Part shown: in pieces, positions 8,061 to 16,923 of the stretch | Numbering within the stretch: the first letter of the stretch is position 1 | Layout of the letters: each line of letters starts with the position of its first letter | DNA from: Sutcliffiella halmapala | GTDB lineage: Bacteria; Bacillota; Bacilli; Bacillales; Bacillaceae_I | Assembly: GCF_002019665.1 (NCBI RefSeq) | Contig: NZ_KV917375.1 | Coordinates: forward strand, 3,204,702-3,268,701 | Direction of reading: 5' to 3' | DNA: 64,000 bases | Made by a program: the position numbers and the translations under genes | The notes under the pieces: generated by a model | Told to the model about the DNA's origin: nothing | The model's input: only the letters and a program-made list of their open reading frames with translations | The model's database searches: none

Positions 8061-9551
8061 CTATGTTGTAGGAATACTTTCTGTAAGTGGATAAGCTTTC
8101 ACTGCACGTATTGCAACTTCTCCATCATTAAATGGCACAGATTCTGTTCCGATTAATTGATAATCCTCATGTCCTTTACCAGCAATTAAGATTACATCTT
8201 CTTCACCAGCTAATTGGATTGCTCGGAATATTGCTTGCTCGCGATCACCGATACATTCAAAATTTTCATGAACGGCTCCCGAAGCCAAACCTTGGACGAT
8301 TTCATCAAATGGTTCATCTAAAGGATTATCTGTTGTGAAAATCACATAATCTGACTTCTCTGTTGCAACTCTTCCCATTTTTGGTCGTTTATCTTTATCT
8401 CTATTCCCACCTGTACCTATAATAGAAATTACCCTATTTTTAGAAAACATTCTAATACTATCAAGGACTTTACCAATAGCATCTTCGGTATGTGCATAAT
8501 CAATTATCACATTTCTCTTATCTCCTGTTTGCAAGGTTTCCATGCGACCGCTTGGTGGTGTTGTTTCACTCAAGTGTTGTAAAATTCGTTCAAACGGCAT
8601 TCCTTTATCCCAAAGAACACAAATGACAGAAAGAATATTGTACACATTAAATTCCCCTACAAACGGTACCTCTAATTCATAAACGCCAAAATTAGTATGT
8701 AAGGTAAATGCGGTCTTGTTTTCAAAAAACTGCAGATTTGTTGCTCTGAAATCGGCATCATTTTTTATCCCATAAGAAATAATTCTGGCACTTGTCATAC
8801 TAATATAATCATTCGATGCCTCATCATCCATATTCAAAATGGCTGCTTTATCCTTTCGGAGGTCTTGCCCTAATTGAGCAAAAAGTAATCCTTTTGCATT
8901 TTTATAGTGCTCCATTGTGCCATGGAAATCTAAATGATCCTGTGTTAAATTGGTAAATACGCCATTTTGAAACTCCACGCCTGCTAGCCTTCCAAGTAAA
9001 AGCCCATGAGAGGATACTTCCATTACGACATCTGTGACTCCTGCATCCACCATATCCTTTAACATTCTTTGCGTCGTTAATACATCACTCGTAGTATTTT
9101 TACTTTTGAACTTTTCACCATCTATGTCAATTTCAATGGTCCCACTTAGACCTGTTTTATAGCCTTCTTTTCTCATTACATTATTAATGACACTTGTTAC
9201 AGTCGTCTTCCCGTTCGTACCTGTGACTCCAACGATACGTAACTTAGTTGACGGATACTCAAAAAATGCATTCGCAAGTTGACCGATAGCACGCTCCGTA
9301 TCCCTGACTTGTACGTAACAAATGTCTTCATGTAATACATCAGGTAATTCCTGAACAACAATTACTTTCGCACCTCTCTCTATAGCAGAGGGGATATAGC
9401 GATGTCCATCAACCGTATAACCTTTTATACAAACAAAAACAGCGTCAACTGTTACAAGTCTGGAATCAGAAAAAATATTGGAAATGGAGATAGGGAATTC
9501 CCCGTAAATTTTTTGTGTTTGTACATTTGAAAACAATACTTTTGTATTCAT
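8061..9551 (-). CDS. murE: MurE-type UDP-MurNAc-L-Ala-D-Glu amino acid ligase (atypical specificity motif)
   Basis: Adds the third stem-peptide residue to the cell wall precursor using ATP. The 496-residue protein has the Mur ligase P-loop GVTGTNGKTT (about 108-117), the QDHLDFHGTM segment, IDYAHTEDAI and the C-terminal GKGHEDYQ motif. The residue-selecting motif, usually DNPR in diaminopimelate enzymes and DNPA in lysine enzymes, reads DNPL (about 408-411). The gene stands alone, not in a dcw cluster, so it may be a second MurE with another amino acid preference. The start follows AAGGAAGTGA. MurE family membership is firm; specificity is open. Confidence 0.85.
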   Translation of the reverse strand: MNTKVLFSNVQTQKIYGEFPISISNIFSDSRLVTVDAVFVCIKGYTVDGHRYIPSAIERGAKVIVVQELPDVLHEDICYVQVRDTERAIGQLANAFFEYPSTKLRIVGVTGTNGKTTVTSVINNVMRKEGYKTGLSGTIEIDIDGEKFKSKNTTSDVLTTQRMLKDMVDAGVTDVVMEVSSHGLLLGRLAGVEFQNGVFTNLTQDHLDFHGTMEHYKNAKGLLFAQLGQDLRKDKAAILNMDDEASNDYISMTSARIISYGIKNDADFRATNLQFFENKTAFTLHTNFGVYELEVPFVGEFNVYNILSVICVLWDKGMPFERILQHLSETTPPSGRMETLQTGDKRNVIIDYAHTEDAIGKVLDSIRMFSKNRVISIIGTGGNRDKDKRPKMGRVATEKSDYVIFTTDNPLDEPFDEIVQGLASGAVHENFECIGDREQAIFRAIQLAGEEDVILIAGKGHEDYQLIGTESVPFNDGEVAIRAVKAYPLTESIPTT

Positions 9552-9786
9552 AGGGTCACTTCCTTTTCTGATACTAAATTTAACTTTAAGAACGAATTTA
9601 TTAGCTTTAAAAGTCGTTATTAACTAGTATCTTCAATCAATTTATTATGTATTTTACCGAATATTGTAAAATGATATTTCGGGATAAAAAAACTGTATTG
9701 ATAAACTATATATCTCCTATTCTACAAAAGTAAAGGAAAAAGTGAAAGTAGAATCTTGACCGAATTTGTTACTTAAAGTTAGAAAA

Positions 9787-9810
9787 AGCTGTCGAATGGA
9801 ATCGACAGCT
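9787..9810 (-). terminator. Terminator of the oligoendopeptidase gene
   Basis: AGCTGTCGA / TCGACAGCT, perfect 9-base arms with a 6-base loop. On the minus strand it is followed by a T-rich run and lies directly after the stop codon. Confidence 0.85.
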
Positions 9811-9817
9811 CTCACTA

Positions 9818-11512
9818 TTAAAGTACTTTATCGTTTACATTGTTTAAATATGCTTCGATTTCATCTACTACAGACTCTACACACCCTGCTTCAAAAGGAG
9901 AACGAAGATTAGCAAACTTTACTAATTCGATAAATGATTTGCTTCCACCTTGCTTGCATAGCTCTAAATAGGATTTCCATGCATTTTCTTGATTCTCTTG
10001 AGAAAGCTTCCAGTATTGAAGTGCACAAATTTGTGCCAGTGTATAGTCAATATAATAGAATGGAGAACGATAAATATGGCCTTGTCTTTGCCAGAAACCA
10101 CCAGCTTCTAAATAGGTATTTCCATCATAGTCGCGCTTAGGCATGTACTTTAGTTCGATTTCTCTCCATGCTTTATTTCTTTCTGCTGGAGTTATATCTG
10201 GATTTTCATAAACGAAATGCTGGAATTCATCTACTGCCACTCCATATGGCAAGAATGAGATTGCACCACTTAAGTGAGAGAACTTATACTTCTCTGTATC
10301 TTCTTGGAAGAATAATTCCATCCAAGGCCATGTAAAGAATTCCATACTCATAGAATGAATTTCACACGCTTCATAGGTTGGCCAATTATATTCTGGAACA
10401 TCAAAATCTCGGCTCATATATACTTGGAATGCATGACCTGCTTCATGTGTAAGAACATCAATATCTCCACTAGTACCGTTAAAATTCGAGAAAATATACG
10501 GTGTTTTATAGTTTGGAATGTATGTACAATACCCACCAGCTTCTTTCCCTTTTTTGGCAACAAGATCCATTAAATTTTTATCAATCATAAATTGGAAAAA
10601 TTCTTTGGTCTCTGGTGAGAGCTCTTCATACATAGTTTTCCCGTTTTCAATAATCCATTCTGGTGATCCTTTTGGTGTAGCATTACCTGTTTTGAATTTA
10701 AAACCTTCATCATAATATTTTAATTCAGGAACATCAATTCGCTCCTGTTGTTTTTTCTTTAGCTTTTCAACAAGCGGTACAATATATTCTTTTACTTGAT
10801 CACGGAATTTTGCCACCATTTCCGCATCATAATCAGTGCGGGTCATTCTTGCATAACCTAGTTCAACAAAGTTTTTGTATCCAAGTTTATGGGCAATCTT
10901 AGTACGTAGCTTTACTAACTGATCAAATATGTCGTCAAACTCTTCTTTATTTTCATTGAAGAATCCAAATTTCGCTTCACTTGATTGTTTACGTACATCC
11001 CTATCCGTAGATTCCGTATAGGGGTCTAACTGGGCTAGTGTTAATTCTTCACCATTAAAGTTGATTTTAGCAGAAGCTACTAATTTTGAATATTTCGTCG
11101 ATAACTTATTTTCTTGCTGCAGGTCTTCAATAATGGAGTCATCAAAAGTTTTTAATTCGCAATCTGCTAGTGCAAATAGCTGACTTCCCCATTTTTCTTC
11201 TAATTGTGCACGGAATGGCGATTTTACTAGAACTTTATAATACTTCGTGTCTAAAGCTTTCGTTAAAGGCTCGATTTCATCAAGAAAATCTTGTTCTTCT
11301 TTATAAAATTCATCATTCGTATCAATCGAGTGGCGAATATAAACTAAATTAAAATCAGAGCTTAGAGTATTTCGTATCTCATTAATTTCTCTTATCGCTT
11401 GTTCTTGTTCCTCTAACGAAATCGCCGCTTCAAAATTACCCAAAGCCGCGTTATATTTACTTTCTACCTCAGCCATATTCGGTCGTGTATATGCGAAATC
11501 TTCAAATCTCAT
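9818..11512 (-). CDS. M3 family oligoendopeptidase (PepF-like)
   Basis: Cytoplasmic zinc metallopeptidase that degrades short peptides. The 564-residue protein carries the metal site THEAGHAFQVY (HEXXH at about 356-360) and the downstream C-terminal M3 regions, with the second-site segment YEACEIHSMSMEFF. No signal peptide is seen. The start at 11512 (MRFEDFAYTR) follows AAAGGGG; the reading frame extends eight codons further without better signal. It lies downstream of mhqR in the same direction but a strong hairpin separates the two. Confidence 0.9.
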   Translation of the reverse strand: MRFEDFAYTRPNMAEVESKYNAALGNFEAAISLEEQEQAIREINEIRNTLSSDFNLVYIRHSIDTNDEFYKEEQDFLDEIEPLTKALDTKYYKVLVKSPFRAQLEEKWGSQLFALADCELKTFDDSIIEDLQQENKLSTKYSKLVASAKINFNGEELTLAQLDPYTESTDRDVRKQSSEAKFGFFNENKEEFDDIFDQLVKLRTKIAHKLGYKNFVELGYARMTRTDYDAEMVAKFRDQVKEYIVPLVEKLKKKQQERIDVPELKYYDEGFKFKTGNATPKGSPEWIIENGKTMYEELSPETKEFFQFMIDKNLMDLVAKKGKEAGGYCTYIPNYKTPYIFSNFNGTSGDIDVLTHEAGHAFQVYMSRDFDVPEYNWPTYEACEIHSMSMEFFTWPWMELFFQEDTEKYKFSHLSGAISFLPYGVAVDEFQHFVYENPDITPAERNKAWREIELKYMPKRDYDGNTYLEAGGFWQRQGHIYRSPFYYIDYTLAQICALQYWKLSQENQENAWKSYLELCKQGGSKSFIELVKFANLRSPFEAGCVESVVDEIEAYLNNVNDKVL

Positions 11513-11580
11513 CTCAAACGTCCCCTTTACATACAATATTCAACTTATACATTTCTACACAAATTGTCATATTCCTGCCA

Positions 11581-11592
11581 GTGCCTGGCCCC
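11581..11592. repeat. GTGCCTGGC dispersed repeat, copy 1
   Basis: GTGCCTGGCCCC, one arm of the element seen complete at 19628-19674. It directly flanks the large palindrome at 11597-11648 between mhqR and the oligoendopeptidase gene. Confidence 0.6.
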
Positions 11593-11596
11593 AAAA

Positions 11597-11648
11597 CCGC
11601 AAAAACAGAAAAAAACTGACAAATGTCAGTTTTTTTCTGTTTTTGCGG
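11597..11648 (-). terminator. 52-bp perfect palindrome terminator of mhqR
   Basis: Two perfect 25-base arms (CCGCAAAAACAG... / ...CTGTTTTTGCGG) around AA. The last eight codons and the stop of mhqR lie in one arm. T and A runs in both arms would let it work in either direction. Confidence 0.8.
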
Positions 11649-12078
11649 CAAAATGACCTAGTTTTTTTATAAGGTCTATTGCTTGTTTTTTTTCTTCTGT
11701 TGTTAGACCGTCTAGGAGTTGATGGATGTTTTCTTCGTGCTGTGGAAAAATATCCTGCAAGAGTTTTTTCCCTTCCTCTGTGATTTGAGCGTAGGTTACT
11801 CTGCGGTCCTTTGCACATGCTTTACGAATGAGTAATCCTTTTCCTTCTAGCTTATCTACAACGTACGTGATACTACCACTGGCAAGTAATATTTTCCCTC
11901 CAATTTGTTGGAGAGGCTGATCCCCTTTATGATAAAGCAGCTCCAATACCGCAAATTCAGTTGGATTTAAATCAAATCGCTGAATGGAATGGTTTGCTTT
12001 ATCATTAATTGCACGAAATGCTCTGGAAAGTACAATAAATAATTTTAATGATGCATCTAAGTCATTTCTATTAGCCAT
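11626..12078 (-). CDS. mhqR: MarR family regulator, MhqR-like
   Basis: A 150-residue winged-helix repressor. The core is LNPTEFAVLELLYHKGDQPLQQIGGKI followed by SGSITYVVDKLEGKGLI-type recognition helix and the wing KDRRVTYAQITEEG. B. subtilis MhqR (YkvE) senses quinone stress and has this profile; it also sits between kinD/spo0E and motBA/clpE, which matches the context here. The start at 12078 (MANRNDLD) is preferred because AGGA is 9 bases upstream; the ATG three codons earlier overlaps that site. The target operon is not obvious. The Mhq function is inferred from sequence resemblance and location. Confidence 0.75.
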   Translation of the reverse strand: MANRNDLDASLKLFIVLSRAFRAINDKANHSIQRFDLNPTEFAVLELLYHKGDQPLQQIGGKILLASGSITYVVDKLEGKGLLIRKACAKDRRVTYAQITEEGKKLLQDIFPQHEENIHQLLDGLTTEEKKQAIDLIKKLGHFAAKTEKN

Positions 12079-12364
12079 GCTTGTCATTCCTTTTTTTATA
12101 TCTTGAATTAAGACTAATGGTATAGGATATTTAAGTTTTCGTCAATGTAATTTGAAAAAATTGTAATTCTCAAACATAAGTACCAACTGCTTTCTATTAC
12201 TATGTAATCTTTTTTACTGCTAGATTGGGTATATAACATAACAATCGTTACCTTGCTCTTATGGTTAAAGCAAGTAACCGTTTATAGAAAAATCCTATAC
12301 CATTTGAAATATTTAGCTTGCTAAATAGGAATGCTACAAATACATATCTCCTGAGAGGAAAAAT

Positions 12365-13099
12365 ATGATGAATGAAGTGTTAACTGGAAGTATCTTAGCT
12401 GCAATGTCTACTGGTGTTGGAGCATTGCCAATACTCTTTCTAAAAAATACACTAACACATCGCTGGAAGGACATCTTATTAGCTTTTACTGCTGGTATTA
12501 TGATGGCAGCAGTTACCTTAAGTTTAATTCCTGAAGCATTAAGTTATGGCGGGGTACTTCAATTATCGATTGGGTTATTATTAGGAGTTTTTACCCTTAC
12601 ATTGCTCGAAACAACAATTCCACATATAGATCTAGAACATACTCTAAAAGGAATTGAATTTGACCAAAAAGCGATGCTCATTATTGCCGCTATCACTTTA
12701 CACAATATTCCCGAGGGTTTATCTGTAGGAGTTAGTTATGCATCTGATGCTGAAGGTACGGGTAATTTAATTGCATTTGCAATCGGTTTACAGAACGCTC
12801 CAGAAGGCTTTTTAGTAGCGCTCTTTTTAATCAATCAAAAAATCAATCGTATAAGGGCATTCTTCGTTGCTACGTTAACAGGAATAGTTGAGATACCTAT
12901 GGCTTTATTAGGTTACTACCTAACGTCTATTGTCTCTACGTTAGTTCCTTATGGTTTAGCCTTTGCTGCTGGTGCCATGCTTTACATTATCTACAAAGAA
13001 CTTATACCCGAAAGCCACGGAGATGGTCACGAAACCACTTCTACTTATTCGTTTATTATCGGCCTTTTGTTCATGATTTTCTTAATTCAAATCTTTTAG
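12365..13099 (+). CDS. ZIP family metal transporter
   Basis: Inner membrane importer of zinc or related divalent metals. The 244-residue protein has about eight membrane segments with the family signatures HNIPEGLSVGVSY in TM4 and LQNAPEGFLVALFL in TM5 (His/Glu metal ligands), and a central HIDLEH histidine cluster in the variable loop. GAGAGG precedes two adjacent ATGs at 12365 and 12368. It overlaps by four bases, tail to tail, the Spo0E-family gene on the other strand. Confidence 0.88.
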   Translation: MMNEVLTGSILAAMSTGVGALPILFLKNTLTHRWKDILLAFTAGIMMAAVTLSLIPEALSYGGVLQLSIGLLLGVFTLTLLETTIPHIDLEHTLKGIEFDQKAMLIIAAITLHNIPEGLSVGVSYASDAEGTGNLIAFAIGLQNAPEGFLVALFLINQKINRIRAFFVATLTGIVEIPMALLGYYLTSIVSTLVPYGLAFAAGAMLYIIYKELIPESHGDGHETTSTYSFIIGLLFMIFLIQIF

Positions 13100-13302
13100 C
13101 CACTTCCTGAATGAAGTGGTTTTTTTAAGGTTCTTTTTTGGTAAATTATCTCTTGGTATTCGTATATAAGCTTGTCTAAGTCTTGGCTGCACTTAATTGT
13201 TTGTTCACTTATATAGCCCGTTTTGTTGGCTAAAACAATCATAGAGGCTCTTTTTTCTTTTATCAAAAGTAAAAGATTCTCTACATGCCCTTCATATGAC
13301 AA
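13096..13302 (-). CDS. spo0E: Spo0E-family aspartyl-phosphate phosphatase
   Basis: Small phosphatase that removes phosphate from Spo0A and so delays sporulation. The 68-residue protein is a helical hairpin with the family motif SQDLDKLIYEYQ (consensus SQELD followed by a hydrophobic pattern). The start codon is TTG, with AAAGGAG nine bases upstream. In B. subtilis spo0E is next to ykvA, as here (ykvA begins at 13480), which supports calling it the Spo0E orthologue. The C-terminal tail is shorter than in B. subtilis Spo0E, and paralogues such as YnzD look similar. Confidence 0.75.
   Translation of the reverse strand: MSYEGHVENLLLLIKEKRASMIVLANKTGYISEQTIKCSQDLDKLIYEYQEIIYQKRTLKKPLHSGSG
13100..13126 (+). 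terminator. Terminator after the ZIP gene
   Basis: CCACTTC / GAAGTGG with a 6-base loop followed by T7. It overlaps the 3' end of the convergent Spo0E-family gene. Confidence 0.85.
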
Positions 13303-13479
13303 TATAATTCGCTCCTTTTATCTCTCAAACTCTCCATTACGAATTATCACAAAAATAACTAATAATGTAAACAGAATCGCAATATTAGACAAATTTCTCG
13401 ATATTTTTTTTCCATTCGCATGAATAGTAGGAAATAACACAAAATAAATGTAATGAAAAATAAAAGTGAGCTGTAGAAA

Positions 13480-13803
13480 ATGATCAAAAAATCAAGATCG
13501 AAGTCAAAACGAGGTATCCCCGGATTTTATGAAGCATGGACAGAAATACGTATCCTAGTTAATTTAGCCTCCGACTGGAAAAAACGGGAATATAAAGATT
13601 TATCCAGGTTCTCGATTTTCCTTATTTTTTTGACGATCCTGTATTTCTTCTTCCCTTTCGATATCATCCCGGATTTTTTATTAGGTATAGGATATCTTGA
13701 CGACGCAGTGGTAGTAAGTTTTCTTTATTTCTTATTAGGAAAAGAAATAGAGAAATACAAAGCATGGAAAGAAACTCGAGTAAAGAATGAGGTGTTAAGA
13801 TGA
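13480..13803 (+). CDS. ykvA: YkvA, DUF1232 membrane protein
   Basis: A 107-residue protein with a basic N-terminus and the DUF1232 signature FPFDIIPDFLLGIGYLDDAVVV inside two membrane segments (about residues 48-85). The biochemical role of the family is unknown. In B. subtilis ykvA lies between mtnD and spo0E, and here it also adjoins the spo0E homologue. It overlaps the next gene by four bases (ATGA), so the two are cotranscribed. Confidence 0.85.
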   Translation: MIKKSRSKSKRGIPGFYEAWTEIRILVNLASDWKKREYKDLSRFSIFLIFLTILYFFFPFDIIPDFLLGIGYLDDAVVVSFLYFLLGKEIEKYKAWKETRVKNEVLR

Positions 13804-14567
13804 AATACTTAATTCTAGTTTTAATTGGTGTTAATGTTTTTTTTCACTCCTTGCATGCATTTGCTGAGGAAAAATCCGATAAAAAAGTCGCTATTGTCAT
13901 TGATGATTTCGGAAATAATATGAAAGGAACAGAGGAAATTCTTCATCTACCAGTAAAACTAACCATTGCCGTAATGCCATTTCTTTCAACTACAAAGGAA
14001 GATGCAGTACTTGCACATAAATTAGGACATGAAGTTATTCTCCACCTTCCTATGGAACCGATAAAAGGCAAAAAAAGTTGGCTTGGTCCCGGTGCTATAA
14101 CAACAGATTTATCTAATGAAGAAATTGCCAAGCGTGTAAATGATGCGATCGATGCTGTTCCGTATGCAGTTGGGATAAATAATCATATGGGGTCAAAGGC
14201 TACTGCGGATGAGCGAGTGATGAAAATAATCTTAGGTATTTGCAAAGAAAGACAGCTCTATTATCTTGATAGTAAGACTTCTAAAAAGAGTGTTGTTTCA
14301 GAAATTGCGAGTGAGCTTGGAGTCCCATTTTTAGAAAACGAACTTTTTTTTGATGAGGTTTACACAACAAACCACATTGTTAAACAAACAAATCAGCTAA
14401 TTAGAAAAATCGATTTTGATGACAGTATTATTGCCATTGGGCATGTCGGAATAGCTGGTGAAAAAACAGCAAGCGTCCTCAAGCAATATATTCCCAGGTT
14501 AAAGCAAAAAGCAGAGCCTGTTACCTTGTCTACTCTTCTAGTAGAAAAAGAATTAATAACACCTTAA
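13800..14567 (+). CDS. Divergent polysaccharide deacetylase (YibQ/DUF610 family), secreted
   Basis: A 255-residue exported protein with an N-terminal signal (hydrophobic 2-20, cleavage near AFAEE). Family motifs are VAIVIDDFGNN (metal Asp pair), TIAVMPFLSTT, HEVILHLPMEP, GINNHMGSKAT and YYLDSKTS. The family shares the NodB-like barrel but its substrate is not well known. It is translationally coupled to ykvA by an ATGA overlap and ends at a strong terminator. Confidence 0.85.
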   Translation: MKYLILVLIGVNVFFHSLHAFAEEKSDKKVAIVIDDFGNNMKGTEEILHLPVKLTIAVMPFLSTTKEDAVLAHKLGHEVILHLPMEPIKGKKSWLGPGAITTDLSNEEIAKRVNDAIDAVPYAVGINNHMGSKATADERVMKIILGICKERQLYYLDSKTSKKSVVSEIASELGVPFLENELFFDEVYTTNHIVKQTNQLIRKIDFDDSIIAIGHVGIAGEKTASVLKQYIPRLKQKAEPVTLSTLLVEKELITP

Positions 14568-14576
14568 TATCAAAAA

Positions 14577-14618
14577 AAGAGCATTTTCCCAAAGTTTGGA
14601 GAATGCTCTTCTTTTTTT
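14577..14618 (+). terminator. Terminator after the ykvA operon
   Basis: AAGAGCATTTTCC pairs with GGAGAATGCTCTT (one G-U) and is followed by T7. It probably also serves cbpA on the other strand. Confidence 0.85.
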
Positions 14619-14644
14619 GTTAATAAGTATATAATGAACTTCTT

Positions 14645-15283
14645 TTATTTTTCGACCTCAATTTGGTCCACATGAGTCACACGAAATTCTTTTTCTTCTA
14701 GCTTTTTGACTAGTTTCTTTAATTTTTCCTCAGGAAGCTCTGAAGGTAGGTTAACAATTATTCTGCGCAAATACTTTTCACCATTATCTAACGTTAACAT
14801 ACCATCTATATTAATATCCTTTAACATAGATACTAAATCTTTAATTGCCCCTTTATGCTCTATCGTAGCAATAGTTAATGTGTAACCACCCGTTTTCATC
14901 CCGAAAGAATCTGCTAATACATCCATCACATTTGCATGTGTGAGGATGCCTAAGAATTCCTCTTCTTCATTTAAAACCGCGATAAAAGGAAGACGCTTAA
15001 TCGTAAAAAACGCTTTGAAAAATGAATCTTCTTCATAAATATACGCATCTTTATTCTTGATTAAGTTTTCAACGGAATCTTCTTCTGACCCTTTACCTTC
15101 ATATAAATAATCAAGTAAATGTACTTTATAAACTAAACCAACAAAGGTGCGTCCATTGTTTATTAAAATCGGGATACATCGATAACCTGTTTCTTTAATT
15201 TTCTCATAAGCTTGTTTAACCGTATAGGTCGGTTCACAATATTGAACATCTTGTTTCGACACAAAATTATAGCGTACTTTCAT
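14645..15283 (-). CDS. cbpA: CBS-ACT protein, CbpA-like cyclic di-AMP binding protein
   Basis: A 212-residue soluble protein. It has two CBS motifs (about 8-70 and 78-130) with TGYRCIPILINNG, SFFKAFFTIKRLPFIAVLNE and EFLGILTHANVMDVL, then an ACT-like C-terminal domain (about 138-205). This order and the conserved strings match CbpA, the cyclic di-AMP binding protein known from Listeria; AcuB has a similar layout but different core residues. Monocistronic. Ligand binding is inferred from family resemblance only. Confidence 0.72.
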   Translation of the reverse strand: MKVRYNFVSKQDVQYCEPTYTVKQAYEKIKETGYRCIPILINNGRTFVGLVYKVHLLDYLYEGKGSEEDSVENLIKNKDAYIYEEDSFFKAFFTIKRLPFIAVLNEEEEFLGILTHANVMDVLADSFGMKTGGYTLTIATIEHKGAIKDLVSMLKDINIDGMLTLDNGEKYLRRIIVNLPSELPEEKLKKLVKKLEEKEFRVTHVDQIEVEK

Positions 15284-15386
15284 CTTCTCACTCCTCCATT
15301 AATCCTCGGTGTTTATGTATAAAACTATTATTACAGTATCATATCCACTAAACAAGGTAAAGAAAATTCGCAATATTTACACATCG

Positions 15387-16724
15387 TTATTTTGCCGCAT
15401 TTGCTGCTATTTGAACGGCGTCCCATACCGTCGCATATGGAGGTGCATAGCATAAATCAAGCATCCCCAATTGCTCTGTTGTTAATCCACATGTTATAGC
15501 TGTAGCATAGATATCAATCCGTTTTGCAACTGTCTCATCTAATCCAACTATCTGTGCACTTAGTATTTTTTTTGTATCAGGTTCATAAACCAGCTTAATT
15601 TGAATTGGCTTGGCATCAGGGTAGTATGAGGCATGACTTTTTGTTTCCACCAACACCGTTTTCACCGTAAAATTTTCTTCCTTCGCTTCTTTTTCAGTAA
15701 GGCCGGTCATAGCTACTGTCCATTCCAATATTTTCACGACATTTGTTCCTAGGATCCCCGGAAATGAGCTCTCTTCACCCGCAATGTTGGCTGCTGCGAT
15801 CCTTCCATGCTTATTGGCAGTCGTCCCAAGACCGATATTGACTGGTTTATTTAGTAGTAAATGATTACTTGTTGCACAGTCACCTACTGCATAAATAAAA
15901 GGAATAGTAGATTGTTGCTGCTGATTCACTATGATTGCACCATTATCTAACATTTCCAATCCTATATCCTTAAGGAATCCAGTATTCGGTTTATTTCCAA
16001 TATTAACAATGACTGCATCTACCTCATAGCTTTCTTTATCTGTGATGACACTTGTCACTTTTCCTCCTGAAACTCTTAACTCTTTTACTTCTTCCTTAGT
16101 TAAAATATTCGCTCGTCCCTCAAGTGAATCTTCAATAATGCTAGCTATATCCCTATCATAATTTGGGAGAATATGAGGTTGTAATTCAATAACTGTTACT
16201 TCCTTTTCAAGCTCAATCATCGTTTCCACTAACTCCATTCCAATATAGCCGCCTCCAATTATGACTACTTTTCGGACAGATTTATCTTGGAAAAATTTTC
16301 GCATCTCCATTCCATCTCTAAGGGTTTTTAACGTAAATACATTGCTTGCTACTTTCGGAACAAATGGCGGAATAATGGGAGTAGAACCTGTTGCAATTAC
16401 AAGTTTGTCGAAGCTAACATCTTGTTCTTCTTCTGTTTTAAGGTTCTTTACTTCTAGTTGCTTTTTATTAAGATTAACTCCCTTTACTTCATGATTGATA
16501 TTAACTTGTATATTCCTTTTTTCAAAATCCTCTACTGTTCTTGCCAATAGATCTTCATGAGACGCAGTAACTCCTGATATGTAATACGGCAATCCACAAG
16601 CACCGTATGAAATATGTTCATCTTTTTCATAAACCGTAATCTTGATATCTTCCTTTAAACGTCGAAGCTTTGAAGCGGTACTCATCCCACCAGCTATTCC
16701 CCCAACAATCACAACATGTTCCAT
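15387..16724 (-). CDS. cdr: CoA-disulfide reductase
   Basis: FAD/NADPH-dependent reductase that keeps coenzyme A in its thiol form, part of thiol redox control in Bacilli. The 445-residue protein has the FAD motif VVIVGGIAGGMSTA, the single active cysteine in ISYGACGLPYY (Cys43 from the chosen start, the same number as in the Staphylococcus aureus enzyme), the NAD(P) motif VVIIGGGYIGMEL and AVGDCATSNH. The start at 16724 follows AGGAGG; the open frame runs ten codons further without a site. NADH oxidases of the same family also carry Cys42/43, so CoA specificity is likely but not certain. Confidence 0.82.
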   Translation of the reverse strand: MEHVVIVGGIAGGMSTASKLRRLKEDIKITVYEKDEHISYGACGLPYYISGVTASHEDLLARTVEDFEKRNIQVNINHEVKGVNLNKKQLEVKNLKTEEEQDVSFDKLVIATGSTPIIPPFVPKVASNVFTLKTLRDGMEMRKFFQDKSVRKVVIIGGGYIGMELVETMIELEKEVTVIELQPHILPNYDRDIASIIEDSLEGRANILTKEEVKELRVSGGKVTSVITDKESYEVDAVIVNIGNKPNTGFLKDIGLEMLDNGAIIVNQQQQSTIPFIYAVGDCATSNHLLLNKPVNIGLGTTANKHGRIAAANIAGEESSFPGILGTNVVKILEWTVAMTGLTEKEAKEENFTVKTVLVETKSHASYYPDAKPIQIKLVYEPDTKKILSAQIVGLDETVAKRIDIYATAITCGLTTEQLGMLDLCYAPPYATVWDAVQIAANAAK

Positions 16725-16810
16725 CAATATCCTCCTATATACACTATCTGTCATCTTTCATTATATTCCCTAATGGACTTAGAATTACTCATAAAAATGC
16801 GCAAGAAAAA

Positions 16811-16844
16811 AGGCATAATCCTCACGAAAAATGAGATTATGCCT
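16811..16844 (-). terminator. Terminator of the ytbDE operon
   Basis: AGGCATAATC...GATTATGCCT with a 14-base inner part that also pairs (TCA/TGA). On the minus strand it is followed by T6. A further hairpin (CTCTATTAA / TTAATAGAG, 16861-16891) lies just before it. Confidence 0.8.
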
Positions 16845-16923
16845 CTTCATATTTTTTAAGCTCTATTAAACAACGCTGTACCTTAATAGAGTCGTGTGTC
16901 GTTGGTTCCTACTTAAGATATAA

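Noticed and set aside
12249-12283. Possible riboswitch ahead of the ZIP gene
   Set aside because: Only a loose GTTACCTTGC / GCAAGTAAC hairpin; none of the conserved cores of the manganese or NiCo classes is present.
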